Assembly: GCF_028204155.1 (NCBI RefSeq) | Contig: NZ_JAQLOI010000001.1 | Span: forward strand, 744,001 to 808,000 | From: Vibrio algarum | Lineage (GTDB): Bacteria > Pseudomonadota > Gammaproteobacteria > Enterobacterales > Vibrionaceae | DNA length: 64,000 bases | Direction: 5' to 3' | Shown: positions 39,089 to 51,197 of the stretch, piece after piece | How positions within the stretch are numbered: the first letter of the stretch is position 1 | Layout of the letters: every line of letters begins with the position of its first letter | Made by a program: the position numbers and the translations under genes | The notes under the pieces: generated by a model | Seen by the model: only the letters and a program-made list of their open reading frames with translations | Told to the model about the DNA's origin: nothing | The model's database searches: none

Positions 39089-39645
39089 ATGGATCTCTAT
39101 TTAGCTTCAGGTTCACCACGTAGAAAAGAATTATTGCAACAGGCTGGTTATCGTTTTCACATTGTTAAACCAGACGTAATAGAAAAAAAGAGGAAGACGA
39201 ATCTCCTTCTGACTACGTGTTGCGGCTATCCTATGAAAAAGCCGTTGCTGGGTTAGAAATGGCGCATCAAGATGCAACGGTCCTAGGTTCAGATACGGTC
39301 GTGGTACTACAAGGTCGAGTACTTGAAAAACCGGCTGATTTTCAAGATTCTAAGCAGATGTTGCAAGCGATGTCGGGACAAAAGCATCAAGTATTAACGG
39401 CAGTAACTGTTGTCACCAAAGACAAGTTTTTATCGAAGCTTGTGACAACAGACGTATGGTTTAAGCCTTTAAAAGAAGAAGAAATAAGCCAATATTGGCA
39501 ATCAGGCGAACCGTGTGATAAAGCTGGTAGTTACGGAATACAAGGTTTAGGTGGGCGATTTGTCTCACGTATTGAAGGGAGCTACTACGCGGTAGTAGGC
39601 TTACCTCTATTTGAAACTGATCAGCTCTTGCAAGAATTTTTATAA
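39089..39645 (+). pseudogene. maf: Maf-family nucleotide pyrophosphatase (YhdE-like), frameshifted
   Basis: Restored, this gives 185 residues: LASGSPRRKELL at the start, GSDTVV and GSYGIQGLGG later, the Maf signatures. YhdE-type Maf proteins hydrolyse dTTP, UTP and modified pyrimidine nucleotides. The frame breaks at A7 39183-39189; eight As would read PDVIEKKEEDES and continue. As written, translation runs on out of frame and ends soon after. The error type equals that in rng, yhdP, mlaF, ibaG and mshM. Member of the mreBCD-maf-rng-yhdP cluster. Confidence 0.9.
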
Positions 39646-39663
39646 GCTTACTGAGGTACTCTC

Positions 39664-41132
39664 ATGAGTGCAGAGTTGTTGATAAACGTTACTCCGAGTG
39701 AAACAAGGGTAGCGATGATTGAAGGTGGTATCCTTCAAGAAGTCCATATTGAGCGTGAAGCTCGCCGTGGAATCGTTGGAAATATCTATAAAGGTCGTGT
39801 ATCTCGTGTTTTACCGGGAATGCAGGCCGCTTTTGTGGATATTGGATTAGAAAAAGCCGCTTTTTTACATGCTTCAGATATTGTTCCTCATACGGAATGT
39901 GTTGCGGAAAACGAAAAACAACAGTTTCAGGTTCGGGATATTTCAGAGCTAGTTCGTCAAGGCCAAGATATTGTTGTTCAAGTAGTCAAAGACCCACTTG
40001 GTACAAAAGGTGCCAGACTCACCACTGACATTACACTCCCTTCTCGATATCTTGTATTTATGCCTGGCGCGAGCCATGTAGGTGTTTCTCAGCGAATAGA
40101 TAGTGAAGCAGAAAGAAACCGCTTAAAAAAACCGTTGCAGAATATTGTGATGAAGAAGGCGGATTCATTATTCGGACTGCTGCAGAAGGCGCAGATGAAC
40201 AAGAGCTTGCTCAAGATGCTGTTTTCTTAAAACGACTATGGAAAAAAGTGGGTGAAAGACGAGCAAAGTACAAAACTCGCTCGACGTTATATGGTGAACT
40301 CGGCCTTGCTCAGCGTATTTTACGTGATTTTGTAGGTACAGAGTTGACCAGAATTCAAGTGGATTCTCGATTGGTGTTTGAAACGCTTAAAGAATTCACC
40401 TCAGAATTCGTACCAGAGCTTACAGATAAATTAGAGCTTTACGAAGGCGATAAGCCTATCTTTGATATGTTTGATGCAGAGAACGAGATACAACGTTCTT
40501 TAGATCGTAAAGTGGTATTGAAATCTGGTGGTTATTTGATCATCGATCAAACGGAAGCAATGACAACCGTTGATATTAATACGGGTGCATTTGTGGGACG
40601 TAGAAACCTTGAAGAGACTATATTCAATACGAATACAGAAGCGACTCAAGCCATTGCTCGTCAATTAAGGTTAAGAAATTTAGGTGGTATCATCATTATC
40701 GATTTCATTGATATGATGTCGGAAGATCACCGTAACAGAGTTGTCGCATCACTAGAGCAAGCGTTAGCTGTTGATAGAGTAAAAACAAATATCAATGGTT
40801 TTACAAACTTGGGATTAGTTGAGATGACCCGTAAGAGAACAAGAGAAAGTATTGAACATGTTCTCTGTTCTAAGTGTCCAACGTGTGAAGGCCGTGGTTC
40901 AGTGAAAACTGTTGAAACAGTTTGCTATGAAGTCTTACGTGAAATTACGCGTGTTAATCGAGCTTATGAAGCTGATAAATTTGTAGTATATGCCTCACCA
41001 GCCGTAGCCGAGACCCTAGAAGGCGAAGAGTCACATGCTCTTGCTGAGTTAGAAGTCTTCATAGGAAAACAAGTTAAGATTCAGGCTGAGCCTCTTTATA
41101 TTCAGGAACAGTTCGACGTCGTCATGATGTAA
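39664..41132 (+). pseudogene. rng: Ribonuclease G, frameshifted
   Basis: Restored length is 489 residues, the same as E. coli Rng. It is the endoribonuclease that matures the 16S rRNA 5' end. The S1-like domain has YKGRVSRVLPGMQAAFVDIG (about 40-60); the catalytic DNase-I-like part has DINTGAFVG and IIDFIDM with the metal aspartates, and CPTCEGRG is the zinc link. The frame is lost at A7 40125-40131; with eight As the protein reads RLKKTVAEYCDEEGG. GAGG lies seven bases before the ATG. As written, an N-terminal piece of about 188 residues lacking the catalytic part is made. Confidence 0.92.
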
Positions 41133-41142
41133 TGGAGTATTT

Positions 41143-44100
41143 GTGACTTCATTTGCCGCCCGTAGTGGGCGATTTGTAATGTGGTTAATTGTCACAGTAA
41201 TGGTTTCTTTAGCCATTGCTGTGACCGTTTTGCGTGTTTCTCTTCCTCGATTGAATGACTTTAAGTCCGAAATTTCTCAAATAGTTGGTGATATTACTGG
41301 CATTCCTTTTGGCATTGGAGAAGTAAAAGGATACTGGCGAAATACTCACCCTTCTATTTCCCTCAGGCAGCTTGATGTTCAAGGTGACTCAACTGAAGAC
41401 ATCACTTTTTCTATTGATACCGTCGAGCTCGAATTTGATCTGATTCAATCTCTAATCACGCTTGAACCTCAAGTCGCTTCTCTGAACGTTAAAGGTTTAC
41501 ACCTAGACGTCAGTAGTATTAATTTTTTTGAAAAAAATGATGGGCAACAAGAAAAAAGCGTAAAGCAAGGCCAGAGACTTACTTTTGTTGAGCAGATAGA
41601 GAAGCTGTTCTTCCGTCAGTTAAAAGACTTTAATTTATTCGATTCTCAGGTTGTTTATCAAACATATGATGGCGATAGTCGAGCTCTCGATATTGAGCAG
41701 TTAAGGTGGCGTAACATAGGAACGCAGCATAAGTTAGAAGGCTCTATCAGTGTTTCAGGTAGCCATATTAACCAATTAGCAGTCAAAGCAGATTTCAAAG
41801 ACAATGGCTCGATTCAAGATATCTCTGGTGATTTTTACCTTCAGGCGAACAACATAAGAATTACGCCTTGGCTAAGCAATGAATTAATGGAACAGACTGG
41901 CATAGAAAGTGGCCACATTAGTTTTAATAGTTGGTTTAGTGTCGAGAATAATCAGCCAATACACGCTTATGTAGAGCTTTTACCATCAGAATTGCTATGG
42001 AAAAAAGAAAGTAACCACTTACTCCAAATAGAAGAAGGTATATTTAAACTCATACCGCTACAAGACAAAGAAGGATGGCAGGTAAGTGGACATTCACTTC
42101 GAATCAGAAGTAATGAATATGAGTGGCCTAGTATGGATCTTGCCTTCAAATGGGAACCAGACGAATGGACGCTCAACGCATCCCAACTCGAAATAGCCTC
42201 TTTAAGACCTTTAGCGCACTTAGTTCCGAACTCAGCGTCTGTTAACCAATGGCTAGATAGATTAGACCCGCACGGTTTGATTGAAGATATCAGAGTATCA
42301 AAAGCCAAAGAAGATACGTCGGTTGCTTATTCTGCGTCAATTAGTAGTGCGGGAATAAAACAGTGGGAATTATTACCCGAAGTTCATGATCTTAAAGCGG
42401 ATATTTCCGGGAATGGTTCAAAACTATTTGCACGTGCAACCTTGGTTGATGATGTACTGCCTTATGGGGATGTATTCCAGGCACCTTTACGAATAAAAAA
42501 CGGTGAAGTCGAAATAGTTTGGGAATTAGACGATTTTGGTTGGCGACTTTGGGCAGATAAAATTACCGTTGCAACACCGGATCTACAAGCTCAAGGTGCT
42601 TTTAAAATTGATTTTCCAACCGATCAACCAGCCTTTCTCTCACTGTACGCTGAAGCGGATGTTTATAACGCGGGTGAAACATGGCGCTATTTGCCAACAA
42701 GAGCGCTGGGACAAAGCTTAACCGATTACTTATCTACCGCCATACAAGGTGGTAAAGCGGAAAATGCGAAGATTATTTGGTATGGGCCGTTAAGCTCCTT
42801 CCCATACACCCAAAATAATGGCGTATTTCAGGCTCAAGTTGGTTTGTATAACACCAAATTTAGCTTTGATACAAACTGGCCAACCATCACTGATATGCAA
42901 CTTGATTTGCTATTTGAAAATGAATCAATGTATCTAGACTCTCGGTCAGCAACATTAAATGGCGTTAAAGCAGAGAGGGTAACTGGACAGATTGCGCATT
43001 TGAGACCCACGGGTGCGGTAGAAATAGAGGCGAAGGCAACGGGTACTGGTCAAGCTGTTCGTGATTACATGATGGCGACACCACTTGTTAACTCTGTGGG
43101 GGCAGCGTTAACCACCGTGAGAGTAAAAGGAAATGTGACGTCGGAATTCCAACTCAAAATACCATTTGATATGAGCCAAGAGTCTAGGGCTTGGGGATAC
43201 GCTGACTTAGTGGGGAATCATATTAGTATTCAGACCCCGCCAATGGAGCTTGAGCAAGCAAAAGGTAGAATCACCTTTGATAATGATATTGTTCAAACTT
43301 CTGGGTTGTCGGCAAGCCTACTTGAACAACCGATATCAGTCGATTTTAAAGGGGAAGATTTAGAATCATCTTATGCGGTAGATATTAATATTCTTGGGGA
43401 TTGGGAAGTCGAACCATTAGCGCCTTACGTCGGGAGTAAATGGACGAAAAGAGTGCAAGGCCACGCCCCATGGAGTATGGATTTAGACATTCAACTTAAT
43501 GATGTTGGCTTCACTTATCAAGTTGATACATCTGCCAATCTAGAGTTTATATCGAGTCAATATCCAGCCCCTCTGGATAAAGTGTCTGGAGACAAAGTTA
43601 AGTTACAGATGCAAGCTTCTGGTAATCAAGAGGTTATTTCAGCTCGCGTGCAGTTGCCAGACGTGAAATACCAAGCAGAAATTGATATTACCAAGTCAAC
43701 GCCAATTCTAAAGGCGACTAGTTTACTTGTCGGTAAAGGGGGGTTCAAAGTTAGTCCAATTGTAGGACATGATGTTATATTGCGGATTCCTCATTTTAAC
43801 CTTGATGACTGGCTGTCACTGCTAACAGAGCAGACTACCACAAAGCAATCGTCGCGCTTGAGTCAGATGAATACTCCTGAAATTCCCGTGCCACAACGAC
43901 TAAATATATCGGCAGATACGCTTACATTGGCTTCTCTTGATTGGCATAAGGTCAAATTTAACGCGAAGAAAAAAACTTATCTTGGATTCTTAGTGTCGAT
44001 AGCTCTGAAGTTAAAGGGCAAGCAAATTATTTAGAACCTTATGATTTGACTGTTGCGCTGGACTGGTTACACATATATGTACCTTGGTTGGATGAAGGTG

Positions 44101-45023
44101 CTTCGGATAAACCTTTATTTCATGCTGATAAAGAGCAGCCATTAATCAGCGAGTTTGATCGTAATTTCCATCGACTGATACCAAACTTAACGGTAAACAT
44201 TAAAGATTTTTGGTTACAAGGTTATAAAGTTGGCAGAGTAAACGTTGATCTGCAAAGGCAAGGTGAGCGCCTTAACTGGAAAAACATTGACATCAATAGT
44301 GGAACCAATCACATCAAAGCAAAAGGTTGGTGGGATCTTACCAATACCACGAGTCAATCAAGCATAGATATGACTATGAAAGGTGAAAACAATACCGAAT
44401 TGATGGATAGGTTCGGCATTAGCTCTGGTATACAAAAAGCACCTTTTGACATTTCATCGCAGCTGTCATGGCAGGGTGCGCCTTGGTCTGCACAAGTAAA
44501 TACGTTGAATGGTGAGATGAAAACGGAGTTCGGTAAAGGGATAATATCTGAGGCGGGTGGAGCGGCGAAACTATTAGGGATGTTTAGTTTAGACTCCATT
44601 ATTAGAAAGATGCAGCTTGATTTTACCGACATTTTTGATAATGGGTTAGCATTTAGTAGTATCACAGGCTCTGGTAAAATTGAAAATGGTATATTTATTA
44701 CCAATGATATAGAAATGGATGCGACGGCTGGTGAGATGAGCATTCGCGGTATGGCGGATCTAAATCTAAATAGAGTCGATGCTGAAGTGGAATTTACGCC
44801 AGATTTAACCTCGGGGATACCGGTACTGACCGCCTTTGCCGTTGCTCCTCAAACTGCTATTGTTGTGTTTGCGATTTCAACGGTTATTTCTCCTGTTGTG
44901 GATGTATTTACTAAAATTCGTTACCACGTTGTAGGGCCGCTAGACTCCCCAGAGGTGATAGAGCGGTCATGGAGTAAAGGTGCGTTTACGCTACCCGATT
45001 CTAAGAAAAAGGCAGGGAAGTAA
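41143..45023 (+). pseudogene. yhdP: AsmA-family protein YhdP, frameshifted
   Basis: Restored, this is 1293 residues (E. coli YhdP 1266). One N-terminal membrane segment (about 11-30) precedes a very long periplasmic beta-rich body. YhdP, TamB and YdbH are AsmA-like bridges that carry phospholipids to the outer membrane. The frame is lost at A7 43969-43975, after residue about 944; eight As restore AKKKNLSWILSVDSSEVKG. The missing C-terminal quarter is part of the bridge. Starts with GTG, GGAG five bases upstream, 10 bases after rng. Confidence 0.9.
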
Positions 45024-45024
45024 T

Positions 45025-45846
45025 ATGCATAGTATTGGTGTAATCCAGATGACATCTGGCCCAGAACCATTAAAAAATTTGGCGTTTATCGATATTCAGC
45101 TTAAGCAATTGGCTAAAGATGGTGCTAAATTAGTTCTAACTCCTGAAAATTGCGTCGTATTTGGGTCTAAAGATGACTATCGACTCAATGCGGAACAACT
45201 AGGTTCGGGTATTGTTCAAGAGCAATTATTTGCCATGGCTAAACGCTATAAATTGTGGTTAGTTATTGGAAGTATGCCCATCATCCGAGAGGACAAAATC
45301 AGTACCACATGCATAGTTATCAATAGCATGGGAGAGTTGGTTGCCGATTATGACAAGCTGCACATGTTTGATGCCGATGTGGACGATAAACATACTCGCT
45401 ATCGAGAATCTGAAGTTTTTCAGTCCGGAGAGAGAGTCGTCGTTGTAGATACTCCTATAGGAAAGCTTGGACTGGCAATTTGTTATGACATTCGTTTCCC
45501 ACAGCTATTTTCCAAGCTAGTATCAGAAGGAGCAGAAATTATTACTCTACCAGCTGCGTTTACCGCACCAACTGGAGACGCACATTGGGAAGTATTATTG
45601 AGAGCAAGGGCAATTGAAACTCAATGTTGGTTAATCGCAAGTGGACAAACCGGTCGACACCCATGTGGCCGAGAAACGTGGGGACACTCAATGATAGTTT
45701 CACCTTGGGGTAAAATCACCCAACAACTTAGCAGTGAAGTCGGAGTTTTGCTCGATGATATAGATCATCGGATAACGCAATCAGTACGAAGCAATATGCC
45801 TCTACAGAGACATGTACGATTTCAAACTCTATTAACAGCAGAATAA
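45025..45846 (+). CDS. Carbon-nitrogen hydrolase (Nit1 / deaminated glutathione amidase type)
   Basis: A 273-residue cytoplasmic nitrilase-superfamily enzyme. The Glu-Lys-Cys triad is seen in TPENCV, YDKLHMFD and LAICYDIRFP. It most resembles the Nit1/YbeM group that removes deaminated glutathione, a metabolite-repair job. The ATG at 45025 has GGGAAG upstream and matches the family start; longer in-frame openings overlap yhdP. It lies between yhdP and tldD with one to ten base gaps, suggesting one operon. Confidence 0.85.
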   Translation: MHSIGVIQMTSGPEPLKNLAFIDIQLKQLAKDGAKLVLTPENCVVFGSKDDYRLNAEQLGSGIVQEQLFAMAKRYKLWLVIGSMPIIREDKISTTCIVINSMGELVADYDKLHMFDADVDDKHTRYRESEVFQSGERVVVVDTPIGKLGLAICYDIRFPQLFSKLVSEGAEIITLPAAFTAPTGDAHWEVLLRARAIETQCWLIASGQTGRHPCGRETWGHSMIVSPWGKITQQLSSEVGVLLDDIDHRITQSVRSNMPLQRHVRFQTLLTAE

Positions 45847-45855
45847 AGGCAACGA

Positions 45856-47301
45856 ATGACCATTAATCGTGTGGAAAATGATTTACTCAACTCCTCTGGT
45901 TTAACTGAACAGAATATTGCTGATACGTTAGCGAACATTGCAACACGTCAAATTGATTATGCGGATATATATTTTCAGTCTAGTTGGCATGAGTCCTTAG
46001 TGTTGGAGGATCGCATTATTAAGGACGGATCTTTCAATATTGATCGTGGCGTAGGAGTCAGAGCCGTTGCAGGTGAAAAAACAGGATTCGCTTACTCAGA
46101 TCAAATCCAATTAGATAGTCTAATGCAAAGTGCTGTTGCTGCGAAAGGTATTGCGCAGCAAGGGCAGTCTGGCCAAGTGAAAACGTTTAGTCGTTCTTCT
46201 AACAACAATAGTTATTCCGATATCAATCCGTTAGAAAGCTTAGAGAAGCAACAAAAAATTGATCTCCTCAAAGAACTAGATGCCTATATTCGAACCAAAG
46301 AACCTTTGATTCAGGAAGTGTCGGTTAGCTTGAGTGGCGTTTATGAACAGGTACTAGTTGCTGCTACAGATGGCACATATGCTGCCGATATTCGACCTTT
46401 AGTCAGACTTTCTATCAGTGTATTAGCGAAGAAAGGTGATAGAAGAGAAAGAGGGAGCTCTGGTGGTGGTGGTCGCTACGGTTATGACAAATTTATTGCA
46501 GATGATGATGGAAGAAAGGCGGCTTATGCATTCGCGGACGAAGCCATCAGACAAGCTTTGGTTAACCTAGAGGCAGATGCCGCACCTGCGGGAGCAATGC
46601 CGGTTGTATTAGGCGCAGGTTGGCCTGGAGTACTATTACATGAAGCGGTTGGTCATGGCCTTGAAGGGGACTTTAATCGTAAAGGTTCTTCAGTTTTTTC
46701 AGGAAAAATCGGCGACAAGGTTACTTCTGAACTCTGTACTATTGTTGATGACGGAACCATGGTTGATCGCCGTGGGTCACTGAATATTGATGATGAAGGA
46801 GTAAAGGGACAATACAATACTCTTATTGAAAACGGAGTACTGAAAGGCTATATACAAGATAAGCATAATGCCCATCTTATGGGGGTAAACCCAACGGGTA
46901 ATGGACGCAGAGAGTCTTATGCCCATTTGCCAATGCCACGAATGACCAATACCTATATGCTGCCAGGTAAGCATACGCCAGAAGAGATCATATCAACGGT
47001 TAAAAAGGGGCTATATGCGCCAAACTTTGGTGGTGGGCAAGTGGATATAACTTCAGGTAAATTTGTATTCTCAACCTCAGAAGCCTATTTAATTGAAAAT
47101 GGTAAGGTAACTCGTCCAGTAAAAGGAGCGACACTTATCGGGTCAGGTATAGAAGCGATGCAACAAGTCTCTATGGTAGGAAATGATCTGTCATTAGACA
47201 AAGGTGTTGGTGTTTGTGGTAAAGCGGGTCAAAGTGTGCCTGTTGGTGTTGGGCAACCCACATTGAAGATAGATTCGATTACCGTGGGTGGTACGGAATA
47301 G
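45856..47301 (+). CDS. tldD: Metalloprotease TldD
   Basis: A 481-residue protein of the TldD/PmbA family, E. coli-like in length, with the zinc motif [12 protein letters not shown] (about 262-273). TldD forms a heterodimer with TldE (PmbA), which lacks the zinc site; the pair degrades unfolded peptides and matures microcin B17 and CcdA. The partner gene pmbA is only 720 bases downstream, separated by darP on the other strand. Confidence 0.95.
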   Translation: MTINRVENDLLNSSGLTEQNIADTLANIATRQIDYADIYFQSSWHESLVLEDRIIKDGSFNIDRGVGVRAVAGEKTGFAYSDQIQLDSLMQSAVAAKGIAQQGQSGQVKTFSRSSNNNSYSDINPLESLEKQQKIDLLKELDAYIRTKEPLIQEVSVSLSGVYEQVLVAATDGTYAADIRPLVRLSISVLAKKGDRRERGSSGGGGRYGYDKFIADDDGRKAAYAFADEAIRQALVNLEADAAPAGAMPVVLGAGWPGVLLHEAVGHGLEGDFNRKGSSVFSGKIGDKVTSELCTIVDDGTMVDRRGSLNIDDEGVKGQYNTLIENGVLKGYIQDKHNAHLMGVNPTGNGRRESYAHLPMPRMTNTYMLPGKHTPEEIISTVKKGLYAPNFGGGQVDITSGKFVFSTSEAYLIENGKVTRPVKGATLIGSGIEAMQQVSMVGNDLSLDKGVGVCGKAGQSVPVGVGQPTLKIDSITVGGTE

Positions 47302-47336
47302 TCTGTATTTAGAGTTTTAAGCAAAAATACAAAAAA

Positions 47337-47363
47337 TTAGGGCTAGTATTACACTAGCCCTAA
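47337..47363 (-). terminator. darP terminator (also end of tldD)
   Basis: TTAGGGCTAGT and ACTAGCCCTAA form an 11-bp stem. On the minus strand six Ts follow, so it ends darP; tldD converges on it from the other side. Confidence 0.85.
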
Positions 47364-47377
47364 CAGTGAGAACGGTA

Positions 47378-47905
47378 CTATTCGGGCTTTTCGTTTAATT
47401 CCTTCAGTATTTGGAATATTTCTCTATAGGCTTTTGGCGGTTTATTCGCTTTCTTTTCTCTGTTTGCTTGTAAGTAAAGTTGGCGCATACGCTGCCTGTC
47501 TGCATCTGGATAGGTTTCTAATATTTCATTGAGCACTACATCACCTTGCTCAATAAGTTTATCTCTAAGCTGTTCAAGTTTATGTAACTCAGCGGTAGCT
47601 TGAGAATGTTTATTATGAAATTTATCTAAGGCGGCTTGAATTGGTTCCACTTCAATTGTTCGCATTAACTTGCCAATGTATTGCAACTGTCGACGCTTTG
47701 CTTCGTTCTTAAAACGTTGCGCATCTGTGATTGCAATACGTAGTGTGTCGGGAAGCGGGAATTTTTCCAAAACAGAGGCTTTCAAACCCACTAGGTCTAC
47801 CCCGATTTTTTGCAACTCTTCCATATCATTCTTCATCTCGGTTTTACTCACCCAGATGATTTCTTCTTCTTCTTCCCATGGTGCTTTTTGGTTTTTTCTG
47901 GCCAT
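47378..47905 (-). CDS. darP: Ribosome maturation protein DarP (YjgA)
   Basis: A 175-residue, highly charged alpha-helical protein with [18 protein letters not shown] near the N-terminus and [12 protein letters not shown] in the middle, the YjgA/DarP family. DarP acts in late assembly of the 50S subunit. Divergent from pmbA. Confidence 0.92.
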   Translation of the reverse strand: MARKNQKAPWEEEEEIIWVSKTEMKNDMEELQKIGVDLVGLKASVLEKFPLPDTLRIAITDAQRFKNEAKRRQLQYIGKLMRTIEVEPIQAALDKFHNKHSQATAELHKLEQLRDKLIEQGDVVLNEILETYPDADRQRMRQLYLQANREKKANKPPKAYREIFQILKELNEKPE

Positions 47906-48021
47906 TTTTTTAGATACTCGTAGTTATCTAGAGAGATATAACACTATTTTAGCAAGAATTATGGGGAGAATGCGAAAAGCTTGTTATTCTAAGCAAAGAT
48001 AATCTAGAAAGAACTAAAATT

Positions 48022-49365
48022 ATGGACGCAAAACAACAGATTGCCCAGCAAAAAGTAGAACTTGAACTTGCTGTCGAGAAAGCGCTTAAACTAGCCACTG
48101 GAACGGCAGACGCCGCAGAAGTCGCTATTACTAAGACAACAGGCATTAGCGTGTCAACTCGCATGTGCGAAGTAGAGAACGTAGAATTTAATAGTGACGG
48201 TGCTTTAGGCATTACGGTTTACCGTGGTCAGTGCAAAGGTAGTGCATCCACATCAGATTTAAGTGAAAGAGCGATACAACAAACAGTTGAGGCTGCACTT
48301 GATATAGCGAAATACACGTCGGAAGATCCATTCTCAGGTCCTGCACCGAAAGAACTCATGGTGAAAAACATTCCTGATTTGGATCTTTTTCACCCCGATG
48401 AGCCCGACCCGGACCATGCTGCTAAAATTGCTATAGCAGCAGAAACCGCCGCTCTAGAGTATAGCGATCTCATTAAGCAGAGTGACGGTGCTAGTTATGA
48501 TAGTCATTATGGCCTAAGAGTTTATGGGAATAGCCATGGTCTACTCGCGAGTTATGCGTCTAGTCGTCACAGCACCAGTTGTGTCATGATCGGTGAAGGA
48601 AAAAATGGTGTCATGGAGCGAGACTATAGCTATAGTGTTGCTCGTTCTGTCGATGATTTGTGGACACCGGAACAAGTCGGTATAAGCTCTTCTGAAAAAA
48701 CGGTCGCTCGTTTGGATGCGCGTAAGATAGGCACTGGTAAGTTCCCTATCTTATTTGCTGCAGATGTTGCTACAGGACTGATCGGTCATTTAGTGATGGC
48801 CATTAGTGGTGGTAATCTATATCGAAAATCGTCTTTCCTACTGGATGCCTTAAACACTCAAGTGTTTCCTGATTGGTTTAATATCGAAGAGAAACCTCAT
48901 GCCCTCAAAGGATTAGCTTCTAGTCCATTTGATAGTGAAGGTGTGTTCACTCAAGATCGTTCTATTATTACCGACGGTATACTGGCGACTTATCTTCTGA
49001 CGAGCTATTCAGCACGTAAATTGGACATGACACCGACTGGGCACGCTGGCGGTATTCATAATTGGTTTGTGAAATCGACAGGGCAAGACTTTCAAAAGAT
49101 GTTAAAAGAGCTTGGAACTGGACTTTTGGTCACTGAGCTCATGGGACAAGGCGTTAATGTTGTCACTGGCGATTATTCTAGAGGAGCGGCTGGGTTCTGG
49201 GTAGAAAATGGTGAAATTCAGTACCCTGTCTCCGAAGTGACCATTGCAGGTAACTTAATAGACATGTTTAAGCAGATTGTCGCTGTAGGCTCTGATATTG
49301 AAACACGATCTCAGATTCAGACTGGGTCGGTATTAATTGAATCGATGAAAGTCGCTGGGGAATAA
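48022..49365 (+). CDS. pmbA: TldE / PmbA, zinc-less TldD partner
   Basis: A 447-residue protein of the TldD/PmbA family; E. coli PmbA is 450. It has [16 protein letters not shown] and the C-terminal [15 protein letters not shown] shared with TldD, and no HExxxH. Together with TldD it makes the active protease. Confidence 0.95.
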   Translation: MDAKQQIAQQKVELELAVEKALKLATGTADAAEVAITKTTGISVSTRMCEVENVEFNSDGALGITVYRGQCKGSASTSDLSERAIQQTVEAALDIAKYTSEDPFSGPAPKELMVKNIPDLDLFHPDEPDPDHAAKIAIAAETAALEYSDLIKQSDGASYDSHYGLRVYGNSHGLLASYASSRHSTSCVMIGEGKNGVMERDYSYSVARSVDDLWTPEQVGISSSEKTVARLDARKIGTGKFPILFAADVATGLIGHLVMAISGGNLYRKSSFLLDALNTQVFPDWFNIEEKPHALKGLASSPFDSEGVFTQDRSIITDGILATYLLTSYSARKLDMTPTGHAGGIHNWFVKSTGQDFQKMLKELGTGLLVTELMGQGVNVVTGDYSRGAAGFWVENGEIQYPVSEVTIAGNLIDMFKQIVAVGSDIETRSQIQTGSVLIESMKVAGE

Positions 49366-49374
49366 AACAACGTT

Positions 49375-49416
49375 ATGACAAAATGTCTAGGTGCTAAGCT
49401 CTAGGCATTTTGTCAT
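49375..49416. terminator. Hairpin between pmbA and mgtE
   Basis: ATGACAAAATG-CTAG arms pair across a 10-base loop (49375-49416) with one mismatch. It touches the mgtE stop codon and lies between convergent genes. T-runs are weak on both sides. Confidence 0.6.
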
Positions 49417-50783
49417 TAAATAAATATGGTGGCTAACCCTAAAAAGACAGATAGGCCAATCACATCAGTGATGGTAGTTAATGCCATCCCACCCGCCAAA
49501 GCCGGATCAATGTTCATTTTCTTAAGAAATATTGGAATAGTAACCCCAGCAATACCCGCTACGATTAAATTGGTTAACATTGCCGCAGATATAATACCGC
49601 CAAGCAACCAATCATCTTTCCACACCACGACTATTCCACCAATGATACATGCCCAAACTAGCCCATTTAAGAACCCAATCGCCGCTTCTTTTAGCAGTAA
49701 TTCTTTCTTATTACTATCACCGATATGACCAAGAGCTAACCCTCGAATAACAAGAGCAACGGTTTGATTTCCGGCAACCCCTCCCATAGAAGGGACGATT
49801 GTCATGAGTACTGCAATTGCTGCCATTTGTTCAAGCGTTGCCTCAAACATGTTGGAGACTGAGGCTGCCGCAAGGGCTGCGAGTACATTTGCACCAAGCC
49901 AAACACTTCTTCGTTTGGTGGATTGAAAAACAGGAGCAAAGGTATCTTCGTCATCATCCATACCAGCTAAGCTCATCATTGAGTGCTCAGCATCTTCACG
50001 GATAATATCAACAACGTCATCGATGGTAATTCGACCAACAAGGTGTTGATTTTCATCAACAACAGGGGCCGATACCCAATCACGTCGCTCAAACAAGCTA
50101 GCAACATCAGAATCACTGGCGTCCACTGGAATAGCTTCATCAGCGTCGTCCATCACATCACAGACTTGAATATCAGGTTGTGTGGTTATCAATGTTGTTA
50201 AGGATAGATGCCCAATGAGGCGACTATCCTCATCAATGACATAGAGGGCATCGGTAACATCAGGTAGCTCACCTTTCATGCGCAAATAGCGCAATACAAC
50301 GTCGAGTTCTACGTCTCCACGAATAGTGGTTACGTCGGTATTCATGATACCGCCAGCGGTGTCTTCTGGATAAGCAAGAGCCGTTTCTACTCTATGCCTA
50401 TCTGCGATATCCATTTGACCTAAAATCTCTTTAGATACGTCATCAGGTAAGCTTCGAAGTACATAAGCCAAGTCATCGGTATCCATGCCTTCTGTTGCTT
50501 CTACAAGCTTTTCAGGCGGCATTTGGGACACAAGCGCATCTTTGACATCCTCGTTTAGTTCATCGAGGATTTCACCATAGTCTTCAGGATCGGTTAATTG
50601 CCAAAGTACATCGCGAGATTTTCGTGGAGAGGCTTCTAGAAGATGAGCGATATCTTCCGGTTCCATGTCCTGCAGTTGGCGACGAACATGAACAAAGCGA
50701 CCGCTATCGAGAGCGTCGCTGACTTCTTGTAGGGTTTGGTGAGCTTGTTGAGCTTGATCGAGTTCTTGTTGCGGCTCTGCCAT
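49416..50783 (-). CDS. mgtE: Magnesium transporter MgtE
   Basis: A 455-residue inner-membrane Mg2+ channel. The N-terminal cytoplasmic helical domain has LQDMEPEDIAHLLE repeats, two CBS domains follow (about 140-260), then five membrane helices (about 290-455) with the pore stretch near GMALTTITDVIG. The Mg2+-sensing cytoplasmic parts close the channel when Mg2+ is high (family knowledge). ATG at 50783 with GGGGGAG just upstream; the in-frame GTG four codons before overlaps that site. Confidence 0.94.
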   Translation of the reverse strand: MAEPQQELDQAQQAHQTLQEVSDALDSGRFVHVRRQLQDMEPEDIAHLLEASPRKSRDVLWQLTDPEDYGEILDELNEDVKDALVSQMPPEKLVEATEGMDTDDLAYVLRSLPDDVSKEILGQMDIADRHRVETALAYPEDTAGGIMNTDVTTIRGDVELDVVLRYLRMKGELPDVTDALYVIDEDSRLIGHLSLTTLITTQPDIQVCDVMDDADEAIPVDASDSDVASLFERRDWVSAPVVDENQHLVGRITIDDVVDIIREDAEHSMMSLAGMDDDEDTFAPVFQSTKRRSVWLGANVLAALAAASVSNMFEATLEQMAAIAVLMTIVPSMGGVAGNQTVALVIRGLALGHIGDSNKKELLLKEAAIGFLNGLVWACIIGGIVVVWKDDWLLGGIISAAMLTNLIVAGIAGVTIPIFLKKMNIDPALAGGMALTTITDVIGLSVFLGLATIFI

Positions 50784-50912
50784 TTTCTCCCCCACATAAA
50801 TTAGTGACTATAATTCGTGAATAGTAACCTAATTTTGTACCTTATTTAATAAGTTCTTATTACCAAGAGGAATTTTTTATAATCGATATTGATGGAACAG
50901 TGTCAAAATCGA

Positions 50913-51194
50913 TTATTCGTCTTCTTCAAATTTGGATTCAATTAATTCGCATACCGCGTCTAAAGCGATGGGTGCATCGGTACCAGTGGCTGAAATGGTC
51001 ACGTATTGACCTTGCGACGATTCTAACATGATTAACCCCATCACGCTGTCTGCTGACATTTCTTTGTTTTCTTCATTACTGACGGTGATGTCTGCATCGT
51101 AACTTTGTGCTAGTTCAACGAGTTTAACCGCCGCTCTAGCGTGCAAGCCCAAGCGGTTTTGGATTAGCACTTTTTTACTACATTTTTGAGTCAC
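50913..51194 (-). CDS. npr: Nitrogen-PTS phosphocarrier NPr
   Basis: A 93-residue HPr-like protein with the phospho-histidine motif RLGLHARAA (His about 18). It passes phosphate from EI-Ntr to PtsN in the regulatory nitrogen phosphotransferase chain. Last gene of the rpoN-linked run, three bases after rapZ. Confidence 0.93.
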   Translation of the reverse strand: MTQKCSKKVLIQNRLGLHARAAVKLVELAQSYDADITVSNEENKEMSADSVMGLIMLESSQGQYVTISATGTDAPIALDAVCELIESKFEEDE

Positions 51195-51197
51195 TAA

